Of a DNA stretch of 56,030 nucleotides, positions 26,486 through 35,140 are shown in pieces; positions within the stretch are counted from its first letter, which is position 1, and every line of letters starts with the position of its first letter. Origin of the DNA: Bacteroidaceae bacterium (lineage in GTDB: Bacteria; Bacteroidota; Bacteroidia; Bacteroidales; Bacteroidaceae); assembly GCA_017541025.1 (NCBI GenBank), contig JAFXZY010000059.1, forward strand, positions 1-56,030. Reading direction: 5' to 3'. The translations under genes and the position numbers were made by a program. The notes beneath the pieces are model-generated. The model searched no databases. It saw only the letters and a list, made by a program, of their open reading frames with translations, and was not told the origin of the DNA.

Positions 26486-27481
26486 TTAGGGAACTTCAAC
26501 CTTGTTGATAATCTTACTAATAATCTCCTCGCTTGTGACATTATTAGCTTCTGCCTCATAAGTTAAACCAATACGATGACGTAGCACATCATAAGCAACA
26601 GCTCTCACATCTTCTGGAATAACATAACCACGATGTTTAATGAAGGCGTTTGCCCTTGATGCAAGAGCCAAATTAATACTGGCACGTGGTGAAGCACCAA
26701 ATTCAATGTAGTCTTTTATCTCTTTCAAGCTATATTTTTCTGGATAGCGGGTTGCAAAGACTATGTCGGCAATATATTGCTCAATTTTTTCGTCAATATA
26801 TACCTGCTGGACAACCTCTCGAGCCTTGGTTATATCTGCTGTAGATACAACTGGACGGACATTGTCGTCAGCACCAGAAATCTGCTGACGTATAATCAAT
26901 TTTTCTTCCTCCAACTTGGGATAGTCAATAACAACTTTCAGCATGAAACGGTCCACCTGTGCCTCAGGCAGTGGATAGGTTCCTTCCTGCTCTATGGGGT
27001 TCTGGGTTGCTAATACCAAGAAAGGTTTGGGAAGATCAAAGGTTGTCTTACCAATTGTTACTTGACGCTCCTGCATTGCTTCAAGCAAAGCACTCTGGAC
27101 CTTAGCCGGAGCACGGTTAATTTCATCTGCCAAAACGAAATTCGCAAACACAGGTCCTTGTTCTACCATGAACTTCTCATCTTTCTGACTATAGATCATA
27201 GTACCTATTACGTCAGCAGGAAGAAGGTCAGGAGTAAACTGAATTCTGCTAAACTTAGCATCCACTAATTGAGACAAAGTCTTTATAGCCTTAGTCTTAG
27301 CCAAACCTGGAACACCTTCCAGTAATACGTGACCGTCGCTAAGCAAGCCTATAAGTAATGACTCAATAAGATGCTTCTGCCCTACAATCACCTGATTCAT
27401 TCCAGTAACCAAATTGGTTACAAAACTACTCTGTTTCTCTATTCGTTCATTAAGTTCACGAATATCTATTGATTCTGCCAT
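26486..27481 (-). CDS. MoxR-type AAA+ ATPase
   Basis: This is a 331-residue MoxR-family AAA+ protein. Walker A is GVPGLAKT (in LLEGVPGLAKTKAI), Walker B is LADEINR, sensor 1 is ATQNP (VLATQNPIEQEG), and the arginine finger region is YPLPEAQVDRFM. MoxR ATPases act as chaperones that assemble or activate VWA proteins, here DUF58, BatA and BatB downstream. ATG at 27481 is used. The frame continues to 27520, but the promoter -7 box occupies that part. First gene of the minus-strand run to 11237. Confidence 0.94.
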   Translation of the reverse strand: MAESIDIRELNERIEKQSSFVTNLVTGMNQVIVGQKHLIESLLIGLLSDGHVLLEGVPGLAKTKAIKTLSQLVDAKFSRIQFTPDLLPADVIGTMIYSQKDEKFMVEQGPVFANFVLADEINRAPAKVQSALLEAMQERQVTIGKTTFDLPKPFLVLATQNPIEQEGTYPLPEAQVDRFMLKVVIDYPKLEEEKLIIRQQISGADDNVRPVVSTADITKAREVVQQVYIDEKIEQYIADIVFATRYPEKYSLKEIKDYIEFGASPRASINLALASRANAFIKHRGYVIPEDVRAVAYDVLRHRIGLTYEAEANNVTSEEIISKIINKVEVP

Positions 27482-27517
27482 ATTTTGAATATTGTATTTT
27501 TTTGTCTTTTTTGTGCA

Positions 27518-27549
27518 CAAAATTACCGCTTTTTAAAGACATACACAAC
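27518..27549 (-). promoter_or_regulatory. Promoter of the moxR-bat run
   Basis: Read on the minus strand: GTTG (27549-27546), a 20-base spacer, then TAATTTTG (27525-27518). Both fit the Bacteroidetes -33/-7 pattern. Transcription would start about 30 bases before the moxR ATG at 27481, which rules out the longer frame. Confidence 0.7.
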
Positions 27550-27620
27550 ACCCAAAATGCAAAAAGAGTTATACTAATGTTTAATTCTGTTAAATGGAAT
27601 GAAACAAGGAACGTGTAATG

Positions 27621-28754
27621 TTATTTTTCTTTTAATCTAGGCAATTTCACTTCTGTTCCAACAGGCACATTATTGGGGTCAGTGAACTTATTATAAGATA
27701 CTACATATTTCAACGCATCTTCAGTTCCGTACTCTTCTCTTACTATTTTCAATAGGTAATCCCCCCATTTTATGGTTCTTACACCCTTTTGCCCAACAAT
27801 CTCATAAGCTAAAGGACTTTTTTTCTTGACTTCAACAGAACTTTGTACTGTTTTTACTGTCTGATTTGCAGTTGTCTTTGGCTGTTCTGTCTTTATTCGA
27901 CTTTCTTCCAGAATAACGTTTCTGAGCGAATCTTCGATAACTTGAATATAAGAAGAGTCAGGTTCTACTGTTTTCTCAATATATACAGTATCTATTTCTA
28001 CAATGGGTACCTGATCTGGTTTGTTGAAAAACTCGTCAATGTTCCCCCAATTATTACTGCCTATAAAATAGCCAATCAGCAAAACTATCCAGAAAAAGGC
28101 AAAAAGTAATGCCAACATAGCCGGACTGATATACCACCAATTGTGTACTTCAGTAGTTGACCGTTGAGAGTTGACAGTTGAGATTATTTCTTCTTCAGGC
28201 TCGACAGGGACCTCATGAGCCCCTTGAACCTCTTGAACCCCTGGGACCTCATGAACCTCTTGAACTTCCTGAACACCTTGAACTTCCTGAACACCTTGAA
28301 CCTCCTGAACATCTAGAACTTCCTGAACACCTTGCCCCGTAGGTGTTTCCAAAACTTCTGAGGTATCATGTACTACCAAACGGTCAACTGACGGAAGTTC
28401 CTCGAACTTCTCCATATCCTCAATAGATGTACCTTCATTAATGACAACCGTCTGGAAGAAAGCAAAGGGTTTATTCACCTGCTCCTTCAGTTCTGTATCA
28501 GGGGTGAATGAAATCTTGGAATGACCAGGAATAATAATTCTTTCTCCAGTATTCACGTTAACACTCTCACGGTCCTGTACCTCTATCATTTTAAAGGTAC
28601 CCAGTCCTTTTATTTTAGCAATTTTATCTTGAAGAATACCATCACTGATGGTTTCAAAGAATGCTTTTAGAAACGCTTCTGCTTCTTTACGCTGTATATT
28701 TCTCTTTGATGCTAATGATTGAGCCAGATCCTGAAGTGATACTTTGCCGTCCAT
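27621..28754 (-). CDS. Membrane-anchored HU protein with LysM-like end
   Basis: This 377-residue protein is, in order, an HU/IHF-type DNA-binding domain (1-95, with KIKGLGTFKMIEVQDRE and VNVNTGERIIIPGHSKISF), and a Glu/Val-rich linker with repeated VQEVQG units (about 143-190). A single membrane helix (about 210-232) comes next. A periplasmic region ends in a LysM-like domain (about 320-375, VRTIKWGDYLLKIVREEYG, final VPVGTEVKLP). Lack of a signal peptide and one helix predict DNA binding inside and glycan binding outside. The linker also encodes STVNSQRST from a short repeat. It lies 8 bases after HU. A link between nucleoid and cell wall is my inference. Confidence 0.85.
   Translation of the reverse strand: MDGKVSLQDLAQSLASKRNIQRKEAEAFLKAFFETISDGILQDKIAKIKGLGTFKMIEVQDRESVNVNTGERIIIPGHSKISFTPDTELKEQVNKPFAFFQTVVINEGTSIEDMEKFEELPSVDRLVVHDTSEVLETPTGQGVQEVLDVQEVQGVQEVQGVQEVQEVHEVPGVQEVQGAHEVPVEPEEEIISTVNSQRSTTEVHNWWYISPAMLALLFAFFWIVLLIGYFIGSNNWGNIDEFFNKPDQVPIVEIDTVYIEKTVEPDSSYIQVIEDSLRNVILEESRIKTEQPKTTANQTVKTVQSSVEVKKKSPLAYEIVGQKGVRTIKWGDYLLKIVREEYGTEDALKYVVSYNKFTDPNNVPVGTEVKLPRLKEK
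28208..28330. repeat. 18-bp coding repeat in the HU-LysM linker
   Basis: Degenerate tandem copies of an 18-base unit (GAACTTCCTGAACACCTT on the plus strand) encode VQEVQG-like hexapeptides. Several copies are identical, which suggests recent expansion. Confidence 0.8.
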
Positions 28755-28762
28755 AACACAAA

Positions 28763-29041
28763 TTATTTACCATTAACCTTACCTTTCATACCTGTATTAG
28801 GCTTAAAACTCACTACCATCTTAGGCGGAACCAGCATACGCTGCTTAGTAGCAGGATTAACCAGAACACGCTCTAGTTTCTTCTTAACCTCGAATGTGCC
28901 AAATCCAGTAATTCCAACAGCATTTTCATCGGTCAATTCGTCTGTTATGGCACAAATAACATCACTTGCCATCTGTGCTATTTCTTTTGTCCCATATCCA
29001 GTTTTAGCACTTAATGCTGATAAAAATTCCTTATTATTCAT
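28763..29041 (-). CDS. HU-family DNA-binding protein
   Basis: This 92-residue histone-like protein has the dimerisation helices at the N-terminus (NNKEFLSALSAKTGYGTKEI), the GFGTFEVKKK beta strand and the DNA-binding arm NPATKQRMLVPPKMVVSFKP. Length is standard for HU. It lies between rimO (17 bases) and the membrane-anchored HU gene (8 bases), so the soluble and anchored forms are probably made from one transcript and could form heterodimers. Confidence 0.95.
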   Translation of the reverse strand: MNNKEFLSALSAKTGYGTKEIAQMASDVICAITDELTDENAVGITGFGTFEVKKKLERVLVNPATKQRMLVPPKMVVSFKPNTGMKGKVNGK

Positions 29042-29058
29042 AAGTCGTCATATATTTC

Positions 29059-30360
29059 TTAAACCACATGAGCATAAAGGTCGAACTCTTCTGCACTATC
29101 TATATTTACATTATAAAACGCACCTATTTTTAAATCAGTATCATCCGTTTTATGGATTAGCACTTCAGGATCTACTTCCGGAGAGTCATACTCAGTTCTT
29201 CCTATATAATAATCGCCTTCCAGTCTGTCTATGATTACCTTATATTGTTTGCCTACTTTTTCGTTCTGGGCATTCATACTTATGTTCTGCTGAACGCGCA
29301 TCAATTTGCTAAGCCTTGCACGTTTTACCTCCTCCGACACATCATCGGTATAATGATCTGACGCGTAAGTGCCGTCTTCTTCACTATAGGCAAAAGCACC
29401 CATCCTTTCAAACTTCGCCCACTTGACAAATTCTAACAATTCAGCAAAGTCCTCTTCTGTTTCACCGGGGAAACCTACCATCAGTGTGGTTCGAATATGA
29501 ATGCCAGGCACTTCTTTTCTGATAGTCTCAAGCAAAGCAAGAGTCTGTTCCTTAGTTATATTTCTATGCATATTGGCAAGCACACTGTCCGAGCAATGCT
29601 GCAAGGCTATATCCAAGTAATTGCATACATTATCATACTTGGCCATCACCTTAAGCAGATTCATGGGGAATTGGGTGGGATAAGCATAATGTAAACGTAT
29701 CCATTCTACACCTGGTGTTTGTGCAATCTTTTCAACGAGTTCTGCAATCTTACGCTCTTTATATATATCAAGGCCATAGTAGGTTAGCTCCTGGGCAATA
29801 ATTTGAAACTCTTTCACCCCTTGCTGTACCAGTTCTTCAACTTCCGAGAGGATATCTTCAATAGTTCTACTCTTATGGGCACCTGTTATAATAGGAATTG
29901 CACAATAGGCACAAGTCCTATCGCATCCTTCGCTGATTTTCAAATATACATAATGGCTGGGGGTTGTGATACGTCTTGAATTGCATGATTCTTTAAAATA
30001 AGTCTTACCCAGATCTGTTATGAGTTGTTCCCAATCGAACTTACCATAGAATCTGTCAACCTCGGGTAATTCTCCTTCCAGTTCATGCAGATATCTTTCA
30101 GACAGACACCCCATTACAATCAGTAGCTTAAGATTTCCCTTAACCTTACGCTGGGCCATCTCAAGAATTATGTTTATGCTCTCTTCTTTAGCATCTCCTA
30201 TGAAGCCGCAAGTATTAATTACAGCGATCTCACCATGAGGTTTCTCTGCATCATGTGTAACATTGAAACCATTAAGTTCCAACTGGCGGATAAGTTTCTC
30301 GCTGTCCACCAGATTCTTACTACAACCAAGAGTTATGATATCTACTGTGGGTTTGCGCAT
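29059..30360 (-). CDS. rimO: Ribosomal protein S12 methylthiotransferase RimO
   Basis: This is a 433-residue radical-SAM enzyme. The UPF0004 N-terminal domain has TLGCSKNLVDSE and the cluster cysteines in INTCGF and GCLSER. The radical-SAM loop is CDRTCAYCAIP (C-x3-C-x2-C). A TRAM domain ends the chain. It adds a methylthio group to Asp of S12. The order LGCSKN and TRAM with S12-type wording favours RimO over the tRNA enzyme MiaB. Its start is 2 bases after the ftsY stop, so both are cotranscribed. Confidence 0.95.
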   Translation of the reverse strand: MRKPTVDIITLGCSKNLVDSEKLIRQLELNGFNVTHDAEKPHGEIAVINTCGFIGDAKEESINIILEMAQRKVKGNLKLLIVMGCLSERYLHELEGELPEVDRFYGKFDWEQLITDLGKTYFKESCNSRRITTPSHYVYLKISEGCDRTCAYCAIPIITGAHKSRTIEDILSEVEELVQQGVKEFQIIAQELTYYGLDIYKERKIAELVEKIAQTPGVEWIRLHYAYPTQFPMNLLKVMAKYDNVCNYLDIALQHCSDSVLANMHRNITKEQTLALLETIRKEVPGIHIRTTLMVGFPGETEEDFAELLEFVKWAKFERMGAFAYSEEDGTYASDHYTDDVSEEVKRARLSKLMRVQQNISMNAQNEKVGKQYKVIIDRLEGDYYIGRTEYDSPEVDPEVLIHKTDDTDLKIGAFYNVNIDSAEEFDLYAHVV

Positions 30361-30362
30361 TA

Positions 30363-31319
30363 TTACTTGGTTGCGAACAGAGAATCGACAAATTCCCTCC
30401 GGTTAAATCCTTGCAAATCTTCCATTCCTTCGCCCAACCCAATGTAACGAACAGGAATTTTAAATTGGTCGCTGATGCCAATCACAACTCCACCTTTTGC
30501 AGAGCCATCCAATTTGGTAATAGCCATACTGGTCACGTCTGTAGCTTGCGTGAATTGCTTTGCTTGTTCAAATGCATTCTGACCTGTACTTCCATCCAGC
30601 ACTAACAACACATCATCAGGAGTATCTGCTTTCAATTTCTGCATTACTCGTTTAATCTTGGAAAGTTCATCCATCAGACCCTTTTTGTTGTGTAAACGAC
30701 CAGCTGTATCTATAAGCACGACATCAATATCGTTGGCAATAGCACTGTTCAATGTGTCGTAAGCAACGCTGGCAGGATCGCTTCCCATATTCTGTTTTAC
30801 AACAGGAACGCCTACCCTTGCCCCCCAGATAACCAGTTGCTCAACAGCAGCAGCACGAAAGGTATCTGCAGCTCCAAGCATCACTTTGTATCCTGCCTGC
30901 TTAAACTGGAAAGCTAACTTGCCAATGGTTGTAGTCTTTCCAACACCATTAACACCAACCACCATAATAACGTATGGTTTTTTACCTTCAGGGATTTTAA
31001 AACCCTCGGTATCATCTGTATTATTCTCTGTCAGCAGTTGAGAAATCTCATCACGCAGAATATTGTTTAACTCACTGGTAGAAACATATTTGTCTCTGGC
31101 CACACGATTCTCTATACGCTGGATAATGTTCAGCGTGGTTTCCACGCCTACATCACTTGTTACCAACACCTCTTCCAAGTTATCCAAGACATCATCATCC
31201 ACCTTGGACTTACCTGCTACGGCACGTGTCAATTTACCAAAGAAACTCTCTTTTGTCTTCTCCAGACCTTGATTAAGCGTTTCTTTTTTTTCCTTTGAGA
31301 AGAAATTAAAGAATCCCAT
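30363..31319 (-). CDS. ftsY: Signal recognition particle receptor FtsY
   Basis: This 318-residue SRP GTPase has the N domain helices (about 1-95). The G domain has G1 GVNGVGKTTTIGKLA, G3 DTAGRLHNKKGLMDEL, G4 TKLDGSAKGG and closing GEGMEDLQGFNRREFVDSL. It docks SRP-ribosome complexes at the inner membrane for co-translational insertion. The acidic A domain of enterobacterial FtsY is absent, as is usual in Bacteroidetes; the N-terminus MGFFNFFSKEKKE is the membrane-targeting helix. First gene of the ftsY-rimO-HU-HU/LysM run. Confidence 0.96.
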   Translation of the reverse strand: MGFFNFFSKEKKETLNQGLEKTKESFFGKLTRAVAGKSKVDDDVLDNLEEVLVTSDVGVETTLNIIQRIENRVARDKYVSTSELNNILRDEISQLLTENNTDDTEGFKIPEGKKPYVIMVVGVNGVGKTTTIGKLAFQFKQAGYKVMLGAADTFRAAAVEQLVIWGARVGVPVVKQNMGSDPASVAYDTLNSAIANDIDVVLIDTAGRLHNKKGLMDELSKIKRVMQKLKADTPDDVLLVLDGSTGQNAFEQAKQFTQATDVTSMAITKLDGSAKGGVVIGISDQFKIPVRYIGLGEGMEDLQGFNRREFVDSLFATK

Positions 31320-31339
31320 ATTTTTCCCGAAATTTTCTG

Positions 31340-31347
31340 CAAAGTTA
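31340..31347 (-). promoter_or_regulatory. -7 box before ftsY
   Basis: TAACTTTG on the minus strand fits TAnnTTTG and lies about 20 bases before the ftsY ATG. The -33 region is not recognisable, so confidence is low. Confidence 0.4.
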
Positions 31348-31401
31348 CAAAAAATTCATGATTCCATCGATTATTTGACGAAAACTTTCCCTTTATATGT
31401 C

Positions 31402-32193
31402 TTATTCGTAATGTCTGATTCTCACATCAATCCCATCATTTTTCAATTGAGCAGGAATGATGCTGACATTTGTCTGTCCATAATGATAGGGAAACAAAAC
31501 CTTGGGCTTAATAATCTTTGCAGCTGCCACAAGCTGCTCAGGTGTCATCGTATAAGGCTGGTTACAAGGCAGGAAAGCTATATCAATGTCCTTTATATCT
31601 TTCATCTCTGGAATATCCTCCGTATCACCGGCAATATAGATTCTTAACCCATCAATAGTAAGGATATAGCCATTGTCCCTGCTTTTCGGGTGAAACTGCT
31701 GTCTGCCTTCTGTGATATTATATGCAGGAACTGCTTCTACCTTAAAATCTTTTGCAAGAACCAGTCTATCACCATTAGCCATCACATGTCCAGAGCCATT
31801 CTTGTCAAAACAGTCATTGAGAGCAATAAACATATCAGCACATCGTTTATTCATAATCAGTTGTGTCTTCTCTGTAGAGAGCAGTTTCAGGGTCGCAGCA
31901 TCATAATGGTCTGCATGTTCATGTGTTACAAAGATGTAATCGGCCTTTGGCATAGCTGCATAATTAACTGTTCTGTCTCTCAACTTAGCAACAGGATCAA
32001 TCTGAATCTCCTTATCATCATATATAATACGTATGCAGGAGTGCATCAGAGCAAAAAATTTAATCTCTTTTCCACTTTTGGTTTTAAACACATCCACTTC
32101 ATAATTATCTGATCCTGTGGAATTCTGCTGACCATAAGCCCAAGTCAGCCCTAAGAATGCTAGCAAACAAGTAATAAACGTCTTTATGTCCAT
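31402..32193 (-). CDS. Exported metallo-beta-lactamase-fold hydrolase
   Basis: This 263-residue protein has a signal peptide (1-21, ending WAYGQ) and a metallo-beta-lactamase fold. Visible metal motifs are THEHADHYD (HxHxDH), AGDTED and FPYHYGQ. The short length and the phrasing IQIDPVAKL and YIAGDTEDIPEM place it with the UlaG-like L-ascorbate-lactonase / 'MBL fold metal-dependent hydrolase' group rather than true beta-lactamases. The substrate is unknown. The gene stands alone with its own promoter, divergent from the envelope-glycan block. Confidence 0.88.
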   Translation of the reverse strand: MDIKTFITCLLAFLGLTWAYGQQNSTGSDNYEVDVFKTKSGKEIKFFALMHSCIRIIYDDKEIQIDPVAKLRDRTVNYAAMPKADYIFVTHEHADHYDAATLKLLSTEKTQLIMNKRCADMFIALNDCFDKNGSGHVMANGDRLVLAKDFKVEAVPAYNITEGRQQFHPKSRDNGYILTIDGLRIYIAGDTEDIPEMKDIKDIDIAFLPCNQPYTMTPEQLVAAAKIIKPKVLFPYHYGQTNVSIIPAQLKNDGIDVRIRHYE

Positions 32194-32246
32194 AAGTTTA
32201 AATTGATTTATATCTGAATATTAATCTTTACATCGTTATTCAATTG

Positions 32247-32278
32247 CAAAAGTATAAATAAATCAAATTCCATGCAAT
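32247..32278 (-). promoter_or_regulatory. Promoter of the MBL-fold hydrolase
   Basis: On the minus strand ATTG (32278-32275), a 20-base spacer and TACTTTTG (32254-32247) fit the Bacteroidetes pattern. It lies 54 bases before the ATG at 32193. Confidence 0.55.
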
Positions 32279-32363
32279 TAATAGAGCTATATATTTCAAA
32301 TCATTGAAATAATCTCAGTCCCTAATTGGTCTTTCACTCGTTTTATCGCACTTTGGCTTGCAC

Positions 32364-32439
32364 CGAAAGAACTTACGCTCGGAAAAGAAAAGAAAAACTC
32401 GTTTTCCTTTTGCTTTTCGCTCACTTAATCGTACCTTTG
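32364..32439 (+). promoter_or_regulatory. Promoter module copy C, before the acyltransferase
   Basis: The order is the same as in copies A and B: block CGAAAGAACTTACGCTC (32364-32380), an inverted repeat of about 17 bases (32382-32398 with 32401-32418, one bulge), -33 TTTG inside the right arm (32409-32412), a 19-base spacer containing CTCACTTAATCG, and TACCTTTG (32432-32439). The repeat arms differ in sequence from copies A and B, but the symmetry is kept. It fixes the acyltransferase start at 32449. Confidence 0.85.
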
Positions 32440-32448
32440 CAATTGATA

Positions 32449-33315
32449 ATGAAGAAGAAACATCATTTTATGCGGCTGCTGGCGGGACTGCCTTTGCGCT
32501 TCCTGTACCTGATTAGCGATGTGGCCTACCCAATTACATATTATGTAATAAGGTACAGGCGGCGGCTGGTCAGGGAAAACCTCAGATGCTCTTTCCCCAA
32601 CAAGAACGAAGAAGAAATCATACGCATAGAAAAAGGCTTCTACCACCACCTATGTGACGTATTCATGGAATCTTTTAAGTGCCTGAATATTTCTGATGAG
32701 GAGATGCGTAAACGTGTGGAGGTGGTGAACTGCGAATTGCCTGAGCGGATTGCCTCGGAAGGTAAAAACGTATTTATGCTTCTAGGTCATTGCGGCTGCT
32801 GGGAATGGGTTCAGGAAGTATGTATGCGCTACAAGGCTCCCAAGAAAAATTGTGAAATATACAAGCAAATCAGCAACCAATACTTTGCCTCTCTGATGCA
32901 CGAGATACGCAGTAGGTGGGATACAGAGCAGATAGAGATGAAACAGACTGTGCGCACCCTACTGCAATGGAACACTGAGGGTGAGCCTTTCCTGTGCGGT
33001 TTCCTGCAGGATCAACGACCATATACAAAATATAAAGACGTTATAACGTTCCTTAACCAGCCCACAAGAATTGTTCCTGGCGCTGAGGAGATAGCTAAGA
33101 AGGTGAACGCAGAATTGGTGTATCTGGATATAGAAAAAACGGCTCGTGGACATTACCGACTAACATTCCTGGAGATGGCTATACCAGAGGATTTGAAGCA
33201 AAAGCCTTTCCCTCAGTCAGAACTTTACTTCCGAATGTTGGAAACAACAATACAGAAACAGCCGGAGATTTGGCTATGGTCGCATAACAGATGGCGTAAA
33301 TGGGACTTGGTATGA
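32449..33315 (+). CDS. LpxL/HtrB-like lipid A acyltransferase
   Basis: This 288-residue inner-membrane protein has an N-terminal membrane segment (LLAGLPLRFLYLISDVAYPI) and the acyltransferase motif H-x4-E in LLGHCGCWEW. The other family features are YKQISN, LQDQRPYTKY and WLWSHNRW. The closing WLWSHNRWRKW is typical of LpxL/LpxM, which add secondary acyl chains to lipid A. The frame extends upstream to 32326 through the promoter, so ATG at 32449, ten bases after the -7 box, is the start. A leader this short is unusual. Its stop overlaps the next start (ATGA at 33312). Confidence 0.9.
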   Translation: MKKKHHFMRLLAGLPLRFLYLISDVAYPITYYVIRYRRRLVRENLRCSFPNKNEEEIIRIEKGFYHHLCDVFMESFKCLNISDEEMRKRVEVVNCELPERIASEGKNVFMLLGHCGCWEWVQEVCMRYKAPKKNCEIYKQISNQYFASLMHEIRSRWDTEQIEMKQTVRTLLQWNTEGEPFLCGFLQDQRPYTKYKDVITFLNQPTRIVPGAEEIAKKVNAELVYLDIEKTARGHYRLTFLEMAIPEDLKQKPFPQSELYFRMLETTIQKQPEIWLWSHNRWRKWDLV

Positions 33316-34268
33316 AGCAGGAACAAATGTTCAACATAGATGTTGTCATTACATGGGTGGATGGCAACGACCCAGAACTCGGCGCTAAAAGAGCTCAGTA
33401 TATGCAGGGAAATGACTCTCTGCAGGCTGATGATATTGCAGGTACTACACGCTATTCCGACCGAGGCGAGATATACTGGTGTGTACGCTCCATCAATAAG
33501 TTCATGCCGTGGGTGCATCGAATTTTCATTGTTACTGATGGACAAGACCCAAAAGTGGAGAGTGAAATTCCGGTCGAAATCGTTGACCATAAAGTCATTT
33601 TCAGAGGATACGAGCATTATCTGCCCACATTCAACTCCCTTAGTATAGAAGCCATGCTCTGGAGAATCCCTGAGCTAAGCGAGCATTTTGTATATTTCAA
33701 TGATGATTTTATGATATGCAAAAAGGTAAATAAAGATATGTTCTTCCCGAAAGAAGGATATATTAAGTGTCATGGACACAAGGCTTCTCTTCTTTGGACA
33801 AAGATACGATATTTCTTTAAGCGTCTCATGGGTCATGCTTGCAGAGTAAATCATGTGCAGCAGATGATGGATTCAGCAGACATTGTAGGAGGCAGCAATT
33901 CCTTCATCCGACTTTCACACACTCCCTATCCCCTGCTTAAGAGCACCCTGCAAGGATTCTATGAATCGCATCCCAGTCTTTTAGCGCAAAACATATGCAA
34001 CCGATTCCGTAGTAGGGAGCATTTTCGTAGCGATGAGTTGGTATATATGTTACTCAGGAAGGAAGGGAAACTGCAAGTAATGCCAGAACGGGATGTACTC
34101 ATGGAATATATGCCACACGGAGGAATGGAACGTTTGGAGAGAAAACTGCATCGGGTAACATGCCCAGGAAGCCATGTATGCTTTATTAATTTTGGTTCTT
34201 TAGATAAAGCCTCTGATGACATCTTTTCGCGTATTACCCAATTTGTAGAAGAACTACTGAAACAATAA
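33312..34268 (+). CDS. Stealth-family sugar-phosphate transferase
   Basis: This 318-residue cytoplasmic protein carries the conserved Stealth regions: CR1 IDVVITWVDGNDPE near the N-terminus, CR2 HFVYFNDDFMICKKV, and later conserved stretches ending near GSHVCFINFG. Stealth proteins transfer hexose-1-phosphate in making phosphoglycan capsules or surface glycans and are related to human GNPTAB. ATG at 33312 overlaps the acyltransferase stop by four bases. With the two GT2 genes that follow it suggests a phosphate-linked surface polysaccharide. Confidence 0.9.
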   Translation: MKQEQMFNIDVVITWVDGNDPELGAKRAQYMQGNDSLQADDIAGTTRYSDRGEIYWCVRSINKFMPWVHRIFIVTDGQDPKVESEIPVEIVDHKVIFRGYEHYLPTFNSLSIEAMLWRIPELSEHFVYFNDDFMICKKVNKDMFFPKEGYIKCHGHKASLLWTKIRYFFKRLMGHACRVNHVQQMMDSADIVGGSNSFIRLSHTPYPLLKSTLQGFYESHPSLLAQNICNRFRSREHFRSDELVYMLLRKEGKLQVMPERDVLMEYMPHGGMERLERKLHRVTCPGSHVCFINFGSLDKASDDIFSRITQFVEELLKQ

Positions 34269-34274
34269 AAGAAT

Positions 34275-35132
34275 ATGGTTAGCGTCATTGTTCCAATATA
34301 TAATATAGAACGCTATCTGCGTCGCGCCTTGGATAGCATTCTTTCTCAAACATACAAAGACTGGGAGGCCATCCTTGTAGATGATGGCAGTACAGATGGC
34401 AGCAACCTGATAATTGAGGAATATGTTGGACGCGACAACAGATTCAAGGTCGTACATAAGCCAAATGGAGGTCTTTCGGATGCACGTAATGCCGGTATGG
34501 AACATATCAGCGGGGAATTCCTCATTTTCCTTGATGCTGATGATTTCCTGCATCCGCAATTAATGGAACTATGTCTGGAGGCTTCCCTGAGAGACAACTC
34601 AGATATGGTTGCCTTTACCTACGATCGGCCTTACCGTACGTTCGGCATAATCAGGCATTTCTTGCATTTAGGAGATCCCACTCCACACTTTAAGTACTAC
34701 AAACAGCCACCTTATCTGGTTACGGATAACATCTACGACTATGCGACAGAATACTCCAGTCCCAAAGACATTGACAAGCGTTGGGCGGTAAAGCATTGCC
34801 AAGTATGGAGATGTATGTATAAGACATACGCCATCCGTGGGATTAAGTTCATTAAAGGAATCAATTACGAGGACTTCCCTTGGTGGAGTGAGGTACTGTT
34901 GCACATCCGTCGTTGCACCATCCTGAACTTACCATTGTATTTCTACTACCCTAACCCTCTGGGCTATATTCTGTCTGCGAACCCGTCACACAAGATTGAA
35001 AGCCTCCGGAAAGGTATAGAAGCCGCCAAACAAGTCTATGCCACAGCACCAGAAGCCAAGCGTAATGCTTGGAAACGCAACTTTCTTCTTCCCTTCGAGC
35101 AGAAGTTACAGAAAAAACAGCATTCTAAATAA
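34275..35132 (+). CDS. GT2-family glycosyltransferase (first)
   Basis: This 285-residue GT-A enzyme starts VSVIVPIYNIERYLRRALDS and has ILVDDGSTDGS, GGLSDARNAGM and the DXD metal motif in FLDADDFLHP. The sugar donor cannot be read. The second half (about 130-230) has Tyr- and Trp-rich acceptor-side wording. Six bases separate it from the Stealth gene, so they are cotranscribed. No membrane helix is present. It is probably a peripheral enzyme of capsule, O-antigen or lipooligosaccharide assembly. Confidence 0.92.
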   Translation: MVSVIVPIYNIERYLRRALDSILSQTYKDWEAILVDDGSTDGSNLIIEEYVGRDNRFKVVHKPNGGLSDARNAGMEHISGEFLIFLDADDFLHPQLMELCLEASLRDNSDMVAFTYDRPYRTFGIIRHFLHLGDPTPHFKYYKQPPYLVTDNIYDYATEYSSPKDIDKRWAVKHCQVWRCMYKTYAIRGIKFIKGINYEDFPWWSEVLLHIRRCTILNLPLYFYYPNPLGYILSANPSHKIESLRKGIEAAKQVYATAPEAKRNAWKRNFLLPFEQKLQKKQHSK

Positions 35133-35140
35133 CGCAATAT

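Noticed and set aside
27482-27520. Longer MoxR start
   Set aside because: It overlaps the -7 box at 27518-27525; the family N-terminus begins at 27481.
32326-32448. N-terminal extension of the LpxL-like acyltransferase
   Set aside because: The stretch is promoter module C, so it is upstream of the transcription start.
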